The notes beneath the pieces are model-generated. The model made no database searches. It was not told the DNA's origin and saw only the letters and a list, made by a program, of their open reading frames with translations. A DNA stretch of 64,000 nt from Promethearchaeia archaeon (GTDB lineage: Archaea; Asgardarchaeota; Lokiarchaeia; Sigyniarchaeales; SOKP01). Positions 42,537-52,037 of the stretch are shown one piece after another. Each line of letters begins with the position of its first letter. Within the stretch, counting starts at the first letter, position 1. The stretch covers positions 124,001 through 188,000 of the forward strand of contig JAHQWL010000040.1 in the NCBI GenBank assembly GCA_029856155.1. The letters are read 5' to 3'. Position numbers and translations under genes: made by a program.

Positions 42537-42686
42537 TTATTCAAACCTTTTAAATCCAATTTCTTTTCCTATTTCATAAAAACATCTTCTACAAAGATAC
42601 AATCCGTAACGTCGGATTACACCCCTGTGAGTATGACATCTTCTACACTCTCTCTGGCCTTTACCGTGATGTTTGCCTTGTGGTAT
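42537..42686 (-). CDS. rps14: Ribosomal protein S14 (uS14), probable ATA start
   Basis: 49 residues. [19 protein letters not shown] and [20 protein letters not shown] are archaeal uS14 with its CxxC...CxxC zinc site. No ATG, GTG or TTG is usable: in frame upstream comes TGA, then AAA AAG ATA CCA CAA GGC. ATA 42686-42684 is 6 nt after a GGTGA ribosome site (42697-42693), the same geometry as rpl11. An ATG upstream is in another frame. Standard position between L5 and S8. Confidence 0.87.
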   Translation of the reverse strand: MPQGKHHGKGQRECRRCHTHRGVIRRYGLYLCRRCFYEIGKEIGFKRFE

Positions 42687-42705
42687 CTTTTTTCACCATA
42701 ATTAT

Positions 42706-43299
42706 TTAAATATATTCTAAATCTAGTTTTTCTACAATTTCAACCCCAAATTTTTGTATCAAAAAATATTGGGTCTCTTCTCGGGATAAGTAATGATGTT
42801 TTGGAACTTTAGTACGAGCTTTTCGTCGAAATCTTACTCTCATTCCGGGCCTCACGATCCTTCCTACACAATCTAAGCCCCATATTCCAATCATGTTATC
42901 ATATTCGATACCGGGGATTGAAATATGTTCTGTTATTCCAAAACCAAAATTTCCATAATTATCAAAACTTTTTCTTAAAATTTTATTGTTATTTACAATT
43001 AATAATTTTTTAAGCAATTTTTCTGCATTTTGACCTCTAATAGTTACCTTAGTTCCAATTGGACGACCTTTTCTTAAATTAAATTCTTTTATATTTGTCT
43101 TTGAAAGTGTCTTAACTGCTTTTTTACCAGTAATCGTTTCTAAAACGGTAGCAGCCTTCTCTAATTCCTCTCCCCCAAGTCCAACCCCTATATTCAACAC
43201 TATCTTTTCTAAATATGGTTTTTTCATAGGATTTTTCCAATTTTCTTCAAAAATTTTTGAGAGGGCATCGGGTATAATTCTTTTTGTCTTAGTGGACAT
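42706..43299 (-). CDS. rpl5: Ribosomal protein L5 (uL5)
   Basis: 197 residues. MKKPYLEKIVLNIGVGLGG is the conserved N-terminal strand, GRPIGTKVTIRG the middle segment and NFGFGITEHISIPGIEYD the C-terminal one; the protein binds 5S rRNA. Length fits archaeal uL5. Confidence 0.95.
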   Translation of the reverse strand: MSTKTKRIIPDALSKIFEENWKNPMKKPYLEKIVLNIGVGLGGEELEKAATVLETITGKKAVKTLSKTNIKEFNLRKGRPIGTKVTIRGQNAEKLLKKLLIVNNNKILRKSFDNYGNFGFGITEHISIPGIEYDNMIGIWGLDCVGRIVRPGMRVRFRRKARTKVPKHHYLSREETQYFLIQKFGVEIVEKLDLEYI

Positions 43300-43325
43300 C
43301 CTTTTCTCACTTTATTGTTTTTTTA

Positions 43326-44081
43326 TTAATTTTCAATATTAGGTAAATCAATTTCGGAAATACCTTCTCCAATAATAAATGTATAATCATATAATGTTTC
43401 TGTATGATCCCCATTGTGCTGAATTGAAACTGTACTTGCTTTGGGACCAAAACGCTTCAATATGTTAACAATTTTTCCAACTTGTCCGATATTTTTTCCA
43501 GACATGATGATACCAATGTTATTTTCTTTAAATTTCAATATTTTGGTGATTTCTTGTTCGGGGATAGAAATTTTAAGAACATCCATTCGCTTATATATAT
43601 CCTCCTTAGGATTTCTAGGATCTTGAACTTTTATTAATATATTTCTCCCATCATGCAAATTTAATTGAATATGACCCCCCTTCACAGAAGTTTTATTATT
43701 TATTCTGCACAATTTATATAAACTCTCTTGTTCAGGAATTTCATGCAAAATTAAGCCCTGATGAGAATCTGGTAGTATTCTATAATGTTTATTCATTTTT
43801 TCAATTGATAATACATCCATTAACCCTACAGGAAAGGATTTATTCTTCACTATTTTTCCATCGACTTTAAAGTAACCTAAACCAATTAACTTTTTCGCTT
43901 CTCTGTGAGTATCAACAATATTGAGAAGATCTCTAACAATATGAAGAAGTGGTAGGCTAAATCTACTGGGATGTGGTCCAGGAGCAGGTTTTACGAAGAA
44001 TTTTCCATGTTTTCTTTTAATTTGTAAGAAAGAAGGAGTATTAAGCCTTTTCACCCTTTTTTGATTACCATGACGAGTCAT
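43326..44081 (-). CDS. rps4e: Ribosomal protein S4e (eS4)
   Basis: 251 residues. LKRLNTPSF-like KRVKRLNTPSFLQIKRKHGK, an S4 domain (residues 45-100, FKVDGKIVKNKSFPVGLMDV) and a KOW segment (GKNIGQVGKIVNI) are the eS4 pattern, found only in archaea and eukaryotes. Confidence 0.95.
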   Translation of the reverse strand: MTRHGNQKRVKRLNTPSFLQIKRKHGKFFVKPAPGPHPSRFSLPLLHIVRDLLNIVDTHREAKKLIGLGYFKVDGKIVKNKSFPVGLMDVLSIEKMNKHYRILPDSHQGLILHEIPEQESLYKLCRINNKTSVKGGHIQLNLHDGRNILIKVQDPRNPKEDIYKRMDVLKISIPEQEITKILKFKENNIGIIMSGKNIGQVGKIVNILKRFGPKASTVSIQHNGDHTETLYDYTFIIGEGISEIDLPNIEN

Positions 44082-44084
44082 TTT

Positions 44085-44513
44085 TTATTTTTCTACCTCT
44101 TTTTCTTTTTTTGGAGCTTTTAATTCCTCTTCATAAAATCCATATAAAGCTTTTCGTTCAATCATATTCGCACGCCATGGATCCATTTTCTTTTCTTTCG
44201 CAAATTTAGTAATCACCAAGTTTGCTATATGAATTGTAGGATGAAATTGAGTTCCATCAGTTTTTTCAAAAGTGCATTCTTTTATCTTGCATCTTTGATT
44301 TTTTGTAATCTCGATAACTTCACCTTCAAAATCCTTAAATTCACCTCTACATACTCTAACTTGATCCCCAACTCTAAGTGGGAGTCTTTTTATTCCATAT
44401 TCATCACGAAAAAAATCAGCTAACCTAGTGCTGAGTAATTTTGAGCGATCATGATTTTTATAATTATACAGAGCTTTCCTTTGTTTTCTTGGTTGTTTTG
44501 ATTCAACTTTCAT
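44085..44513 (-). CDS. rpl24: Ribosomal protein L24 (uL24)
   Basis: 142 residues. SKLLSTRLADFFRDEYGIKR, then the KOW motif VRVCRGEFKDFEGEVIEI and HPTIHIANLVITK, as in archaeal uL24. A ribosome site GAGG lies just upstream of ATG. Confidence 0.95.
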   Translation of the reverse strand: MKVESKQPRKQRKALYNYKNHDRSKLLSTRLADFFRDEYGIKRLPLRVGDQVRVCRGEFKDFEGEVIEITKNQRCKIKECTFEKTDGTQFHPTIHIANLVITKFAKEKKMDPWRANMIERKALYGFYEEELKAPKKEKEVEK

Positions 44514-44526
44514 TTTAAAACCTCGT

Positions 44527-44967
44527 TTATATTATTAATGAAGATATTGAAGCTAATCTAGGAAACATTTCTGCAGCTTCTCTGGCTATTGGTCCTCGAA
44601 TTTCTGTAGCCTTTGGATCACCTTCTTTTGTTACAATGACTCCCGCATTATCTTCAAAACAAAGCCTTGTACCATCTAACCTTCTGTAAATCATTTTTTG
44701 TCTAACTATTACTGCTTTTACTATATTTCCTCGTAATTCGGGTTTCCCTTTTTTTATTGTAACAGTACATACACTTCCAACAGATGCTTTAGGTAATCTT
44801 CTTAATCTTGTCTTGAAACCATCTACATTAATAATTTGAGCTATTTTTGCTCCAGAATTATCAGCAATAATGATTTTTGATCCATTACATAAACCGTAAC
44901 TGGTGCGAGGTTTAGTATATGTTTTTCTTCCTAATTTTCTTCTAGTTCCCATTTTATTCCGCACCAC
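44527..44967 (-). CDS. rpl14: Ribosomal protein L14 (uL14)
   Basis: 146 residues. CNGSKIIIADNSGAKIAQII and GSVCTVTIKKGKPELRG are the universal uL14 signature and ATEIRGPIAREAAE the C-terminal one. It overlaps the end of S17 by 14 nt. Confidence 0.95.
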   Translation of the reverse strand: MVRNKMGTRRKLGRKTYTKPRTSYGLCNGSKIIIADNSGAKIAQIINVDGFKTRLRRLPKASVGSVCTVTIKKGKPELRGNIVKAVIVRQKMIYRRLDGTRLCFEDNAGVIVTKEGDPKATEIRGPIAREAAEMFPRLASISSLII

Positions 44968-45307
44968 GAGAAATTTTTTCTATTACAATAAAAGCTTTTG
45001 TTTTAGAAATCTTTCGAGATTCACCAACTCTTACTAAATCTCCTATATCAATTTCATGATTTAAACAATTTGGTAAATGACACGCTAGACGAGTATTACG
45101 GCGCTCATACCTTTGATATTTTTTTACAAATTGAACATAATCACGTCTTATAATAACTGTATTTCTTGATTTTTTACTAACTACAATTCCTTTAGTAATT
45201 TTTCCCCTAATTCGTGTATTTCCATGATAGGGACAACATTGATCGTCACATTCCTCTGCTTTTACTTTAGGAGGACTCACTCCTGGAATACCAATATTTC
45301 TACTCAT
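44954..45307 (-). CDS. rps17: Ribosomal protein S17 (uS17)
   Basis: 117 residues. The archaeal N-terminal extension with ECDDQCCPYHG is present, followed by the OB-fold core GIVVSKKSRNTVIIRRDYV and the closing EIDIGDLVRVGESRKISKT. It overlaps the Rpp29 gene by 4 nt. Confidence 0.95.
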   Translation of the reverse strand: MSRNIGIPGVSPPKVKAEECDDQCCPYHGNTRIRGKITKGIVVSKKSRNTVIIRRDYVQFVKKYQRYERRNTRLACHLPNCLNHEIDIGDLVRVGESRKISKTKAFIVIEKISRGAE

Positions 45308-45621
45308 TTTATTAACCTTCTCTTCTTCTTTAAACTTCTTAGTCTATTTACAGGAAGGCCAGTAAGCTTATTTCCTGCAACTTCCACATAATAATATATC
45401 TCATCATTCTCGTAGTTTGGAATTTTAAACCTAAATATATAATCTTTTTTAATATATTTCTTTATTTTATCATTTTTTTCTGTAATTAACATATCTCTTG
45501 TTTCATCAATCACAACGCCTATAGGCGAAAATTTAATACCATTTAACTTTGATTTTGTTTTAATAAAGGCATAAATGCCTATCAAATCATGGTATATTAT
45601 AAAATTTGGATTTAACATCAT
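45304..45621 (-). CDS. rnp1: RNase P subunit Rpp29/POP4
   Basis: 105-residue Sm-like barrel protein that helps archaeal RNase P process tRNA 5' ends. IYHDLIGIYAFIKTKSKLNG and FSPIGVVIDETRDMLITEKN are recognisable, and the location between S17 and L29 is the standard archaeal one. Overlaps both neighbours by 4 nt (translational coupling). Confidence 0.9.
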   Translation of the reverse strand: MMLNPNFIIYHDLIGIYAFIKTKSKLNGIKFSPIGVVIDETRDMLITEKNDKIKKYIKKDYIFRFKIPNYENDEIYYYVEVAGNKLTGLPVNRLRSLKKKRRLIK

Positions 45622-45815
45622 TCCTCTTCTTTCATCACAGTAAGTATTCTTGCTATTTGTTTTCGTAATAATTTTGCTTTAGCTGGATTATCAGATAGAC
45701 CCCCACCCGTTTGCATAGAGTATAGCATCATTAACTCCTCTCGTAAATTAATCAAATTTCTCTCCCTTTCTCTCTCATCCATTTCTCGTATTTTTTTAGC
45801 TGTTAAAATATCCAT
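45618..45815 (-). CDS. rpl29: Ribosomal protein L29 (uL29)
   Basis: 65 residues, helical hairpin. KIREMDERERERNLINLREE is the N-terminal helix and SDNPAKAKLLRKQIARILTV the C-terminal helix of archaeal uL29. The stop overlaps the Rpp29 start. Confidence 0.93.
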   Translation of the reverse strand: MDILTAKKIREMDERERERNLINLREELMMLYSMQTGGGLSDNPAKAKLLRKQIARILTVMKEEE

Positions 45816-45843
45816 ATCTTACCACAATTTTATATTATTATAA

Positions 45844-46632
45844 TCATTCTTTCTCTGATTCCTCATGTTCAACTTCAGTAGTAGGAGTTAACGTAATCTC
45901 AGAAATTTCTTCTTCATCAACATCATCAAGTAATTTCTTATCCTCCTCACTTAAAACTCCCTCTTCTTGTTCAATCATATAGTCTACTCTTGTTTTTGCT
46001 AATTTTGCTTCCTCTTCTGCTTGAGCTTTAGTTAATAGATCATCCTTGATTTTAACATCATCTCCCATTTTAGTATTAGCTCGCATAATCTTCACAATTA
46101 TTCCTAAGACTCCTGATTTCTGTATACATTGAGCAACACCTTTATCAACTGCTGCTGCTGGTTGACCTGATTTAGACATTGTACCTGCTCTGAATATCTG
46201 TGTACGAGCACGTTGTGAAGTAACTTTACCAGATACAATTATCTCTACACCACGTGCTCCAGCATCCATTACTTTTCTCAATATATAATAACCTGCTCTA
46301 CGGTAATGGCGTCCTCTATCTAATGAATAGGCTAATCTTTCTGCCATTATTTGAGCATCTAAATCTGGTTCTACGACCTCTTCGACTTCAATCTGGGGCA
46401 TTTCTAACCCGAATCGATCTTGAAGGACATCTGTAATTTCTTGAATTCTCTTTCCCCCTTTACCAATCACTAAACCGGGGCGGGATGTTTTCAGTGTGAT
46501 TCTTACTCCCAATGGAGTACGCTGTAATTCAACGCCTGCAAATCCTGCACGAACTAACTCTGAACGTAGATATTCATTTATTTGCATTAATTTAATTCCT
46601 TGTTCAATAAAATTTTTTACTAGAGGACTCAT
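45844..46632 (-). CDS. rps3: Ribosomal protein S3 (uS3)
   Basis: 262 residues. N-terminal KH domain with RPGLVIGKGGKRIQEITD and the C-terminal domain GARGVEIIVSGKVTSQRART. A long acidic tail (EEEGVLSEEDKKLLDDVDEE) extends beyond the usual archaeal end. Confidence 0.95.
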   Translation of the reverse strand: MSPLVKNFIEQGIKLMQINEYLRSELVRAGFAGVELQRTPLGVRITLKTSRPGLVIGKGGKRIQEITDVLQDRFGLEMPQIEVEEVVEPDLDAQIMAERLAYSLDRGRHYRRAGYYILRKVMDAGARGVEIIVSGKVTSQRARTQIFRAGTMSKSGQPAAAVDKGVAQCIQKSGVLGIIVKIMRANTKMGDDVKIKDDLLTKAQAEEEAKLAKTRVDYMIEQEEGVLSEEDKKLLDDVDEEEISEITLTPTTEVEHEESEKE

Positions 46633-46682
46633 TTTCTCTCAATATTCGTTAAATTAATATCTCTATTTTTTTATTAAATTAC

Positions 46683-47162
46683 CTAACTTGGGAATTCGTA
46701 AATAACTATTTCTATATGTGAAAGATGTTTAAATTTTGCCGTGCTACGTCCATGTGATCGTGGAATATATCTCTTTATTATTCTGCCCCTATGTGTTGCG
46801 GCATGAATAATCCTGCATAGATCGATATCTAAACCTTTATATTCTGCATTTGATTCAACAGATGTGAGAATTTCATAAATTCTAGCTGCTGCTTTTTGAG
46901 GATATCTTCCCGCATACCATTTAAATTGCGCTAAATCATTTTTATGAGCGACTTTTTTTTTATGCCTTCTAAAAGGCACTGATTGTTCTATTCTGATTAC
47001 TTTTTCTAGGTAACTTTTTGCGTGATCTACCTTCATACCTTTAATTACGGCACAAATTTCTCTTGCATGTTTTGGTTTAATCCTAATATCTCGACCTGAT
47101 GCCTTTGCTATCCTATCAGCATCGTACTTATGTTCTACAAAAGAATAACCCCAAGTAGGCAT
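46683..47162 (-). CDS. rpl22: Ribosomal protein L22 (uL22)
   Basis: 159 residues. SGRDIRIKPKHAREICAVIK, VPFRRHKKKVAHK and the closing RSHGRSTAKFKHLSHIEIVI are the archaeal uL22 pattern. L22 lines the peptide exit tunnel. It stands 50 nt from S3. Confidence 0.95.
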   Translation of the reverse strand: MPTWGYSFVEHKYDADRIAKASGRDIRIKPKHAREICAVIKGMKVDHAKSYLEKVIRIEQSVPFRRHKKKVAHKNDLAQFKWYAGRYPQKAAARIYEILTSVESNAEYKGLDIDLCRIIHAATHRGRIIKRYIPRSHGRSTAKFKHLSHIEIVIYEFPS

Positions 47163-47188
47163 TTAATATCAACTCAATTTGATTATCT

Positions 47189-47764
47189 TTATTTCAATGG
47201 AACATATTTGGAACTCCTTGTTGCTCCAATTCCCGGAGAACCATGCTGAACTCGTTTACGAGTTAAAGAAAATTCTCCTAAATAATGACCGATCATCTCA
47301 GGTTTTATATCAACCATTTCAAAGACTCTTCCATTGTATACTCCAATTTTTAAACCAACCATTTCGGGAAATATTATCATATCCCTTACATGGGTTCTAG
47401 TGAGTAAATCTTTCCCTCTTTTCTTTGCTCTATAAGCCCTTCTTAACCTTTCAAGTAATTTCTTTTGTCTTGGAGGTAAACCTCGATTTAATGAACGTCT
47501 TGCTCTTGAGGGTAATAATTGTATAAATTGATCCATATTCATTTTCTTTAATTCTTCCAATGTATACCCTCTATACTTAAATCTTAACCTATCTAATTCT
47601 GCTTCCGTGTCTAAATCTCCTTTTTCTTTAGATATTTCTTCTCCCTCTGTCTCAAAATCAGTTTCTACATCTTTCTCTGAATCTGAATCTTTTTCTAAAT
47701 CATTATTTAATTCTTCTTCTAATTCTTCTGATTTTCTTTCATCAGATTGTTCATCCGGAGTCAT
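47189..47764 (-). CDS. rps19: Ribosomal protein S19 (uS19) with long acidic N-terminal extension
   Basis: 191 residues. The core (about 70-190) has [19 protein letters not shown] and [20 protein letters not shown], which is uS19. About 55 N-terminal residues are almost all Asp, Glu, Ser and Lys ([20 protein letters not shown]), an unusual extension for this protein. It heads the run: the usual upstream genes L3, L4, L23 and L2 are absent and a cupin gene lies upstream instead. Confidence 0.93.
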   Translation of the reverse strand: MTPDEQSDERKSEELEEELNNDLEKDSDSEKDVETDFETEGEEISKEKGDLDTEAELDRLRFKYRGYTLEELKKMNMDQFIQLLPSRARRSLNRGLPPRQKKLLERLRRAYRAKKRGKDLLTRTHVRDMIIFPEMVGLKIGVYNGRVFEMVDIKPEMIGHYLGEFSLTRKRVQHGSPGIGATRSSKYVPLK

Positions 47765-47992
47765 TTTTTAACCAATCTACTTATTCCATTTATATTATTC
47801 TGTAATTTTTTTCTCAAATAATTTATTACGATGAGGTTTTAAGTGTTCAATAGAATTTTAACTTTTAGGTTAAGCTATTAAAAATCATAAAATTTATAAA
47901 TGTTAGATGTAAATTTGAAGAGAACCTCACTTATCTTAATGTCTTAAATAATAATCTGCTTTTTGTCTACTTTTTTCATGATTAAAAAAGAG

Positions 47993-48667
47993 TTATTTAT
48001 AATGATTTGGATTAAAGACGCGTTGTATATCATTCTCATTAAATTTTCCATTCCAATATTCTTTAATCATAACAAATTTGTTTTTTTCTTTATTGGGATT
48101 AATAATTGAATGGTAAGTATTTACGGGATTTTTAAATTTTATTCCTGTTTCTACATAATAATGCACTTTTTTTCCAGTGATAATAATAGGTTTACCATCC
48201 AATATTTCCCAAACCTCATTTCTATATTTATGAATTTGAATTGAAAGCCCAAATTCTGGTCGAACAAAAATCAAATTATAATCTGGATATGTAAATTTAA
48301 AACTATACCACTTTGGAAGCGTATCGATATATCCTTCACGTATATTATATCTTTTTATGAATATATCTGATTTTAAATTAATCCTTTGTGAAGATTCATA
48401 CTTATAAGGATCATAAATAATTTTATGGCTTGAAATATCGTGATCATAATGGATATATAGTGGATCTTTTCCATTATTTATTATCATGTAACATTTATTT
48501 GGACTGATTGTCAAATCTGAATTAGAAATTCCTTCAGTAATAAAAGATGATCCATTAATTAAGAAAATATCTTTAAAATTACTTTGGTTGATGTCTATAC
48601 TTAATTCCCGAGAATTATTTTCCCTTAATGAAGTACTTCTTTCAACGAGAATACATTCTTTTTCCAT
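47993..48667 (-). CDS. Cupin-fold protein
   Basis: 224 residues. The C-terminal half reads IQIHKYRNEVWEILDGKPII and later VNTYHSIINPNKEKNKFVMI, a cupin barrel like the C-terminal domain of mannose-6-phosphate isomerase/GDP-mannose enzymes (E-x-W-x-I-x-x-G signature). The N-terminal half also reads as strands, perhaps a second barrel. It lies 14 nt downstream of a PfkB kinase gene, so sugar metabolism is likely. Confidence 0.62.
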   Translation of the reverse strand: MEKECILVERSTSLRENNSRELSIDINQSNFKDIFLINGSSFITEGISNSDLTISPNKCYMIINNGKDPLYIHYDHDISSHKIIYDPYKYESSQRINLKSDIFIKRYNIREGYIDTLPKWYSFKFTYPDYNLIFVRPEFGLSIQIHKYRNEVWEILDGKPIIITGKKVHYYVETGIKFKNPVNTYHSIINPNKEKNKFVMIKEYWNGKFNENDIQRVFNPNHYK

Positions 48668-48681
48668 TTTAATTACTTTTG

Positions 48682-49674
48682 TTATTTCTTATGTAATTTT
48701 AATTCTTTTATTTTGTTCTGAACTTCACTAAAATATGGCATTGATTCTTGAGCACCTGTTCTAGTAACTGCAATTGAAGCTGCTATTGTTGCAAATTCTA
48801 CCGCATTTATAATATTTTCACCTTTATTCAACATACTGGCTAAAACTCCAATGAAACAATCGCCTGCACCTACAGTATCAATAGCTTTAACTTTTGGGGG
48901 TGATATTTTAAAAACCTTATCTTTTATTCCATCAAAGATTAAGCATCCTTTATTTCCTAAAGTTGTTATGATATATCCTATACCTAGACTAGATATATCC
49001 TTTGAAGCTTGAATAATCATTTGGTTTCCTGCTTTTATTAATGGTTCAAAACCTAAAAGTGAATGCATTTTATAAAGTTCACCTTCATTAGGGATAATTA
49101 TATCCACCATTTCTAAGACTTCAAGAGGTATAGGTTTCAAAGGTGCTGGATTAAGAATTTTAAGACTATTTCCCTTAGAGGCTATAGTAAATATTTCTTG
49201 AATTGTCTCAGTTGGAATTTCCATTTGAACTACAAGAGAATTTGCATTTTTGATAATTTCTGTTTTAGAACGTATCTCTTCTGGATTTAATCTAAAGTTA
49301 GCTCCAGGGGCGACACTTATCATATTTTCCCCCTTTTTATTAATTAAGATAAAAGCAACTCCACTTGGTTCTTGAGGATCTCTAATTATATGTTCCATAT
49401 TAATACCTTCATCTATTAATCGAGAGATCATCTGATTACCAAATGAATCAATTCCAATCTTTCCTATGAATATTGTATTTGCTCCTGATCTAACTGATGC
49501 AACTGCTTGATTCGCTCCTTTTCCCCCCAAATACTGCTTAAATATTCCTCCTGTGACCGTTTCTCCCGAATTTGGAAATCTTTCAGAATATATATTTAAA
49601 TCCATATTACTAGAACCAATTATTAACACATATTCAGCTTTCTGAGTCATACAATCAGCACTTAATCTTAACAA
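48682..49674 (-). CDS. rbsK: PfkB-family sugar kinase, ribokinase-like
   Basis: 330 residues. GSSNMDLNIYSERFPNSGET and GGKGANQAVASVRSG at the N-terminus are ribokinase-like. IIPNEGELYKM and DTVGAGDCFIGVLASML give the second PfkB signature with the catalytic Asp. It likely phosphorylates ribose or a related sugar or nucleoside. Start TTG/ATG choice: ATG 49674 is taken, although MNLDLN-like SSNMDLNIY may begin after a shorter leader. Confidence 0.85.
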   Translation of the reverse strand: MLRLSADCMTQKAEYVLIIGSSNMDLNIYSERFPNSGETVTGGIFKQYLGGKGANQAVASVRSGANTIFIGKIGIDSFGNQMISRLIDEGINMEHIIRDPQEPSGVAFILINKKGENMISVAPGANFRLNPEEIRSKTEIIKNANSLVVQMEIPTETIQEIFTIASKGNSLKILNPAPLKPIPLEVLEMVDIIIPNEGELYKMHSLLGFEPLIKAGNQMIIQASKDISSLGIGYIITTLGNKGCLIFDGIKDKVFKISPPKVKAIDTVGAGDCFIGVLASMLNKGENIINAVEFATIAASIAVTRTGAQESMPYFSEVQNKIKELKLHKK

Positions 49675-49877
49675 ATTTTATGATTTTAATTGTATATATA
49701 TTTTTTATTTATGGATCATCATAATATTTTATTTTCGATCAATAAGAGTTGATCGAATGGTTTTAATTTAATCATTTTTTAAAATTCATATTAAGCAAAA
49801 TTTACGTGCTTAACAAAAATAGAAATTATATTATCAAATTAAAAAAATAAATAGGAATATTCTAAGAGGTTATACAT

Positions 49878-50195
49878 TTGGCTAAAGATAAGATTATTGG
49901 CGCAATTGTAATGATCGTTGGCATTTTAATCGCTATTATTTATACATTAGGGTCTGTTGTAGATCTCTACATGGAGGCTGTATTGGGTATTGCTGGTGGG
50001 ATTGATCTTACTAATTGGTTTTTTGAACTGGATTTGCTAAGTTGGGAACTCATGGTAGTTCTACCTATGTGGCTTTTAGTAATTTTAATTTCAATTATTG
50101 CAATTTGGATTGGATACAGTATGTTAACCACACCAGCACCAGTTCCACTTGAAGAATTGGAAGAGGAATTAGCTGCTGAAGAAGCTGAGGAATAA
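49878..50195 (+). CDS. Two-span membrane protein with acidic tail
   Basis: 105 residues starting at TTG with GAGGT upstream. Helix 1 (IIGAIVMIVGILIAIIYTLG) and helix 2 (WELMVVLPMWLLVILISIIA) are followed by PLEELEEELAAEEAEE. No family recognised. Confidence 0.5.
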   Translation: MAKDKIIGAIVMIVGILIAIIYTLGSVVDLYMEAVLGIAGGIDLTNWFFELDLLSWELMVVLPMWLLVILISIIAIWIGYSMLTTPAPVPLEELEEELAAEEAEE

Positions 50196-50310
50196 GTATT
50201 AACAAAATTTTTATTTTTTTTTCATTTTAAATGTAAATAGAAGTTAATTTCACTTTTTTTAAATATAAAAAGCATGAATTATGATTATTTGATTCTTATA
50301 TAAAATTTTT

Positions 50311-51423
50311 TTACACTAATATATCTCCTAATTTATAGGCACTTATAGTTCCATCATCATGACAGCAAAAAAGGTACTTATTTTCTATAAGGAATTGAAT
50401 CATATTTATACAAGATTTTTTTTTTTTATTAAATAATATTTTACCCGTTTTTTCTTCAATAATCATAAGATTCCCATTAGTAGTACCAGCAAAAATAAGA
50501 ATTTTATCATTAATTACAAAAACTCTGAGAACTTCAAAGTTGTATCCTTTTAATTCCCAAAGAATACCAATAGAATCATTTAAGCAAATTAGATTGGAGG
50601 TATAATCAATTTTTTCAATAGTTATAGATTGATTAAAATGAGCAAATGAATAAGAACTAACAAGTACTTTTTTAAATTTTGGGAATGGGTAAGATACACA
50701 TTTCCATACATAATCTTTGAATTCGTAAGTGTTTATTTCTTTTTTTGTTTTTTTATCAATGAAATGTAATTTCTTATCATCTCCACCACATATTATAATA
50801 CAACCTCTAATTGAATTCAAATAAGAAACACAGCGTATTTTATTTGAAAATCTTTTAAACCATAGTAGTTTTCCATCAATACTATTAAAACCTCTAATTG
50901 TTCCATCATTTCCGCATGCTAATATTATTTTTTTATCATCTGTATAGACTATTGCATCTCCTACACCATCTTCAAAAACTTGCCCCCATATTAAATTCCC
51001 GTCTAACGGATTCAAAACTCTTATTGTTTTATCAAGAGAGAACACAATCAATTCACTAATATTATTATAGTCAATATCATTTATGAGAATTCCACTAATA
51101 GAGGCATTAAATTTATGGTCCCATAATAAGACTAAATCATAGTTAGAATTACATTTAAATATTCTTAAAATTCCATCCATTCCACCTATAATTATTTCAT
51201 TATTTCCATCATTGTCAATATCATATAATTTTATATGCCAAATTGGTAGATTTTTCGAAATAATTTTTTGGTGCATCTGCTTGCCATTTAGCGATAAAAT
51301 TAGTAATGTTCCAGTTCTAGTATACGCAATTATATCTATTTCCCCATTATTATTGATATCTCCTAATTCAATTCCAAGTATAGGTTCAATATATTTAAAA
51401 TTCCAGATTTCTTTGACTTTCAT
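50311..51423 (-). CDS. Beta-propeller repeat protein (FG-GAP/PQQ-like)
   Basis: 370 residues built of about seven repeats of strand-turn-strand units, several with calcium-like loops: DINNNGEIDIIAYTRTG, DIDNDGNNEIIIGGMDG and ACGNDGTIRGFNSIDGKLLW. This is the WD40/PQQ/FG-GAP propeller class. There is no signal peptide, so it is probably cytoplasmic, possibly a scaffold. The partner is unknown. Confidence 0.65.
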   Translation of the reverse strand: MKVKEIWNFKYIEPILGIELGDINNNGEIDIIAYTRTGTLLILSLNGKQMHQKIISKNLPIWHIKLYDIDNDGNNEIIIGGMDGILRIFKCNSNYDLVLLWDHKFNASISGILINDIDYNNISELIVFSLDKTIRVLNPLDGNLIWGQVFEDGVGDAIVYTDDKKIILACGNDGTIRGFNSIDGKLLWFKRFSNKIRCVSYLNSIRGCIIICGGDDKKLHFIDKKTKKEINTYEFKDYVWKCVSYPFPKFKKVLVSSYSFAHFNQSITIEKIDYTSNLICLNDSIGILWELKGYNFEVLRVFVINDKILIFAGTTNGNLMIIEEKTGKILFNKKKKSCINMIQFLIENKYLFCCHDDGTISAYKLGDILV

Positions 51424-51603
51424 GTTAAAATGACAATTTTATGTTAAAATATTTAATTTAAATTTAAAAAATAATAAATTGTTGATAATTTTTCTTAATA
51501 AAAACGAAATTTATATTTTTTATATTATTATCAAAGTTAGGATTATTATAAAATAATCAAAAATGTTGAAATAAGAATTAAGAACAGAAAGGAGTAAAAA
51601 ACA

Positions 51604-51801
51604 ATGTCCTTTGACATAAAAATAGATAAAGATGCTTGCACCGGTTGTGGTACATGCTACGAAGTATGCCCTTCCGAATGCTTTGGTGAACCTGAAGGAG
51701 GCAAAGTAAACGTTTTAGAAGAAAACAGAGAAGACTGTGTTGGTTGTAGAGCTTGTGAAACCCAATGTCCTGAGGAAGCAATAGAGATTATAGAAAATTA
51801 A
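51604..51801 (+). CDS. 2[4Fe-4S] ferredoxin
   Basis: 65 residues with two clusters: CTGCGTCYEVCPSECF and CVGCRACETQCPEEA (CxxCxxCxxxCP each). A small electron carrier for anaerobic metabolism. ATG follows the ribosome site AGAAAGGAG. A T-rich tract just downstream (51823-51848) probably ends the transcript. Confidence 0.95.
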   Translation: MSFDIKIDKDACTGCGTCYEVCPSECFGEPEGGKVNVLEENREDCVGCRACETQCPEEAIEIIEN

Positions 51802-51822
51802 ATTTTCTGAACAAGAAGTTAT

Positions 51823-51848
51823 ATTTTCTTTTTTTTATTTTTTCTTTC
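51823..51848 (+). terminator. T-rich transcription terminator after the ferredoxin gene
   Basis: Several T-runs (TTTTCTTTTTTTTATTTTTTCTTT) start about 20 nt after the ferredoxin stop, the usual intrinsic signal for archaeal RNA polymerase. Confidence 0.5.
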
Positions 51849-52037
51849 TAATTTGTCTTTAAAATATATTTCAGTGTATTGAAATATAATAATTTATTTT
51901 ATAAATTTTTTAATTAAAATATCGCATATCAAATCCAATTATAATAATAATTAATAATAATATGAAAATTATAAATAAGAGAAATTAAATGTCAATGAAA
52001 AAAGTGTATGAGTATCATTAAAAATTAAAAAAAAGAT

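Noticed and set aside
47830..47930. Inverted repeat TGAGGTT/AACCTCA as an RNA element or box C/D RNA
   Set aside because: Seven pairs across an 84-nt loop with no C or D boxes; may be chance in A/T-rich sequence.
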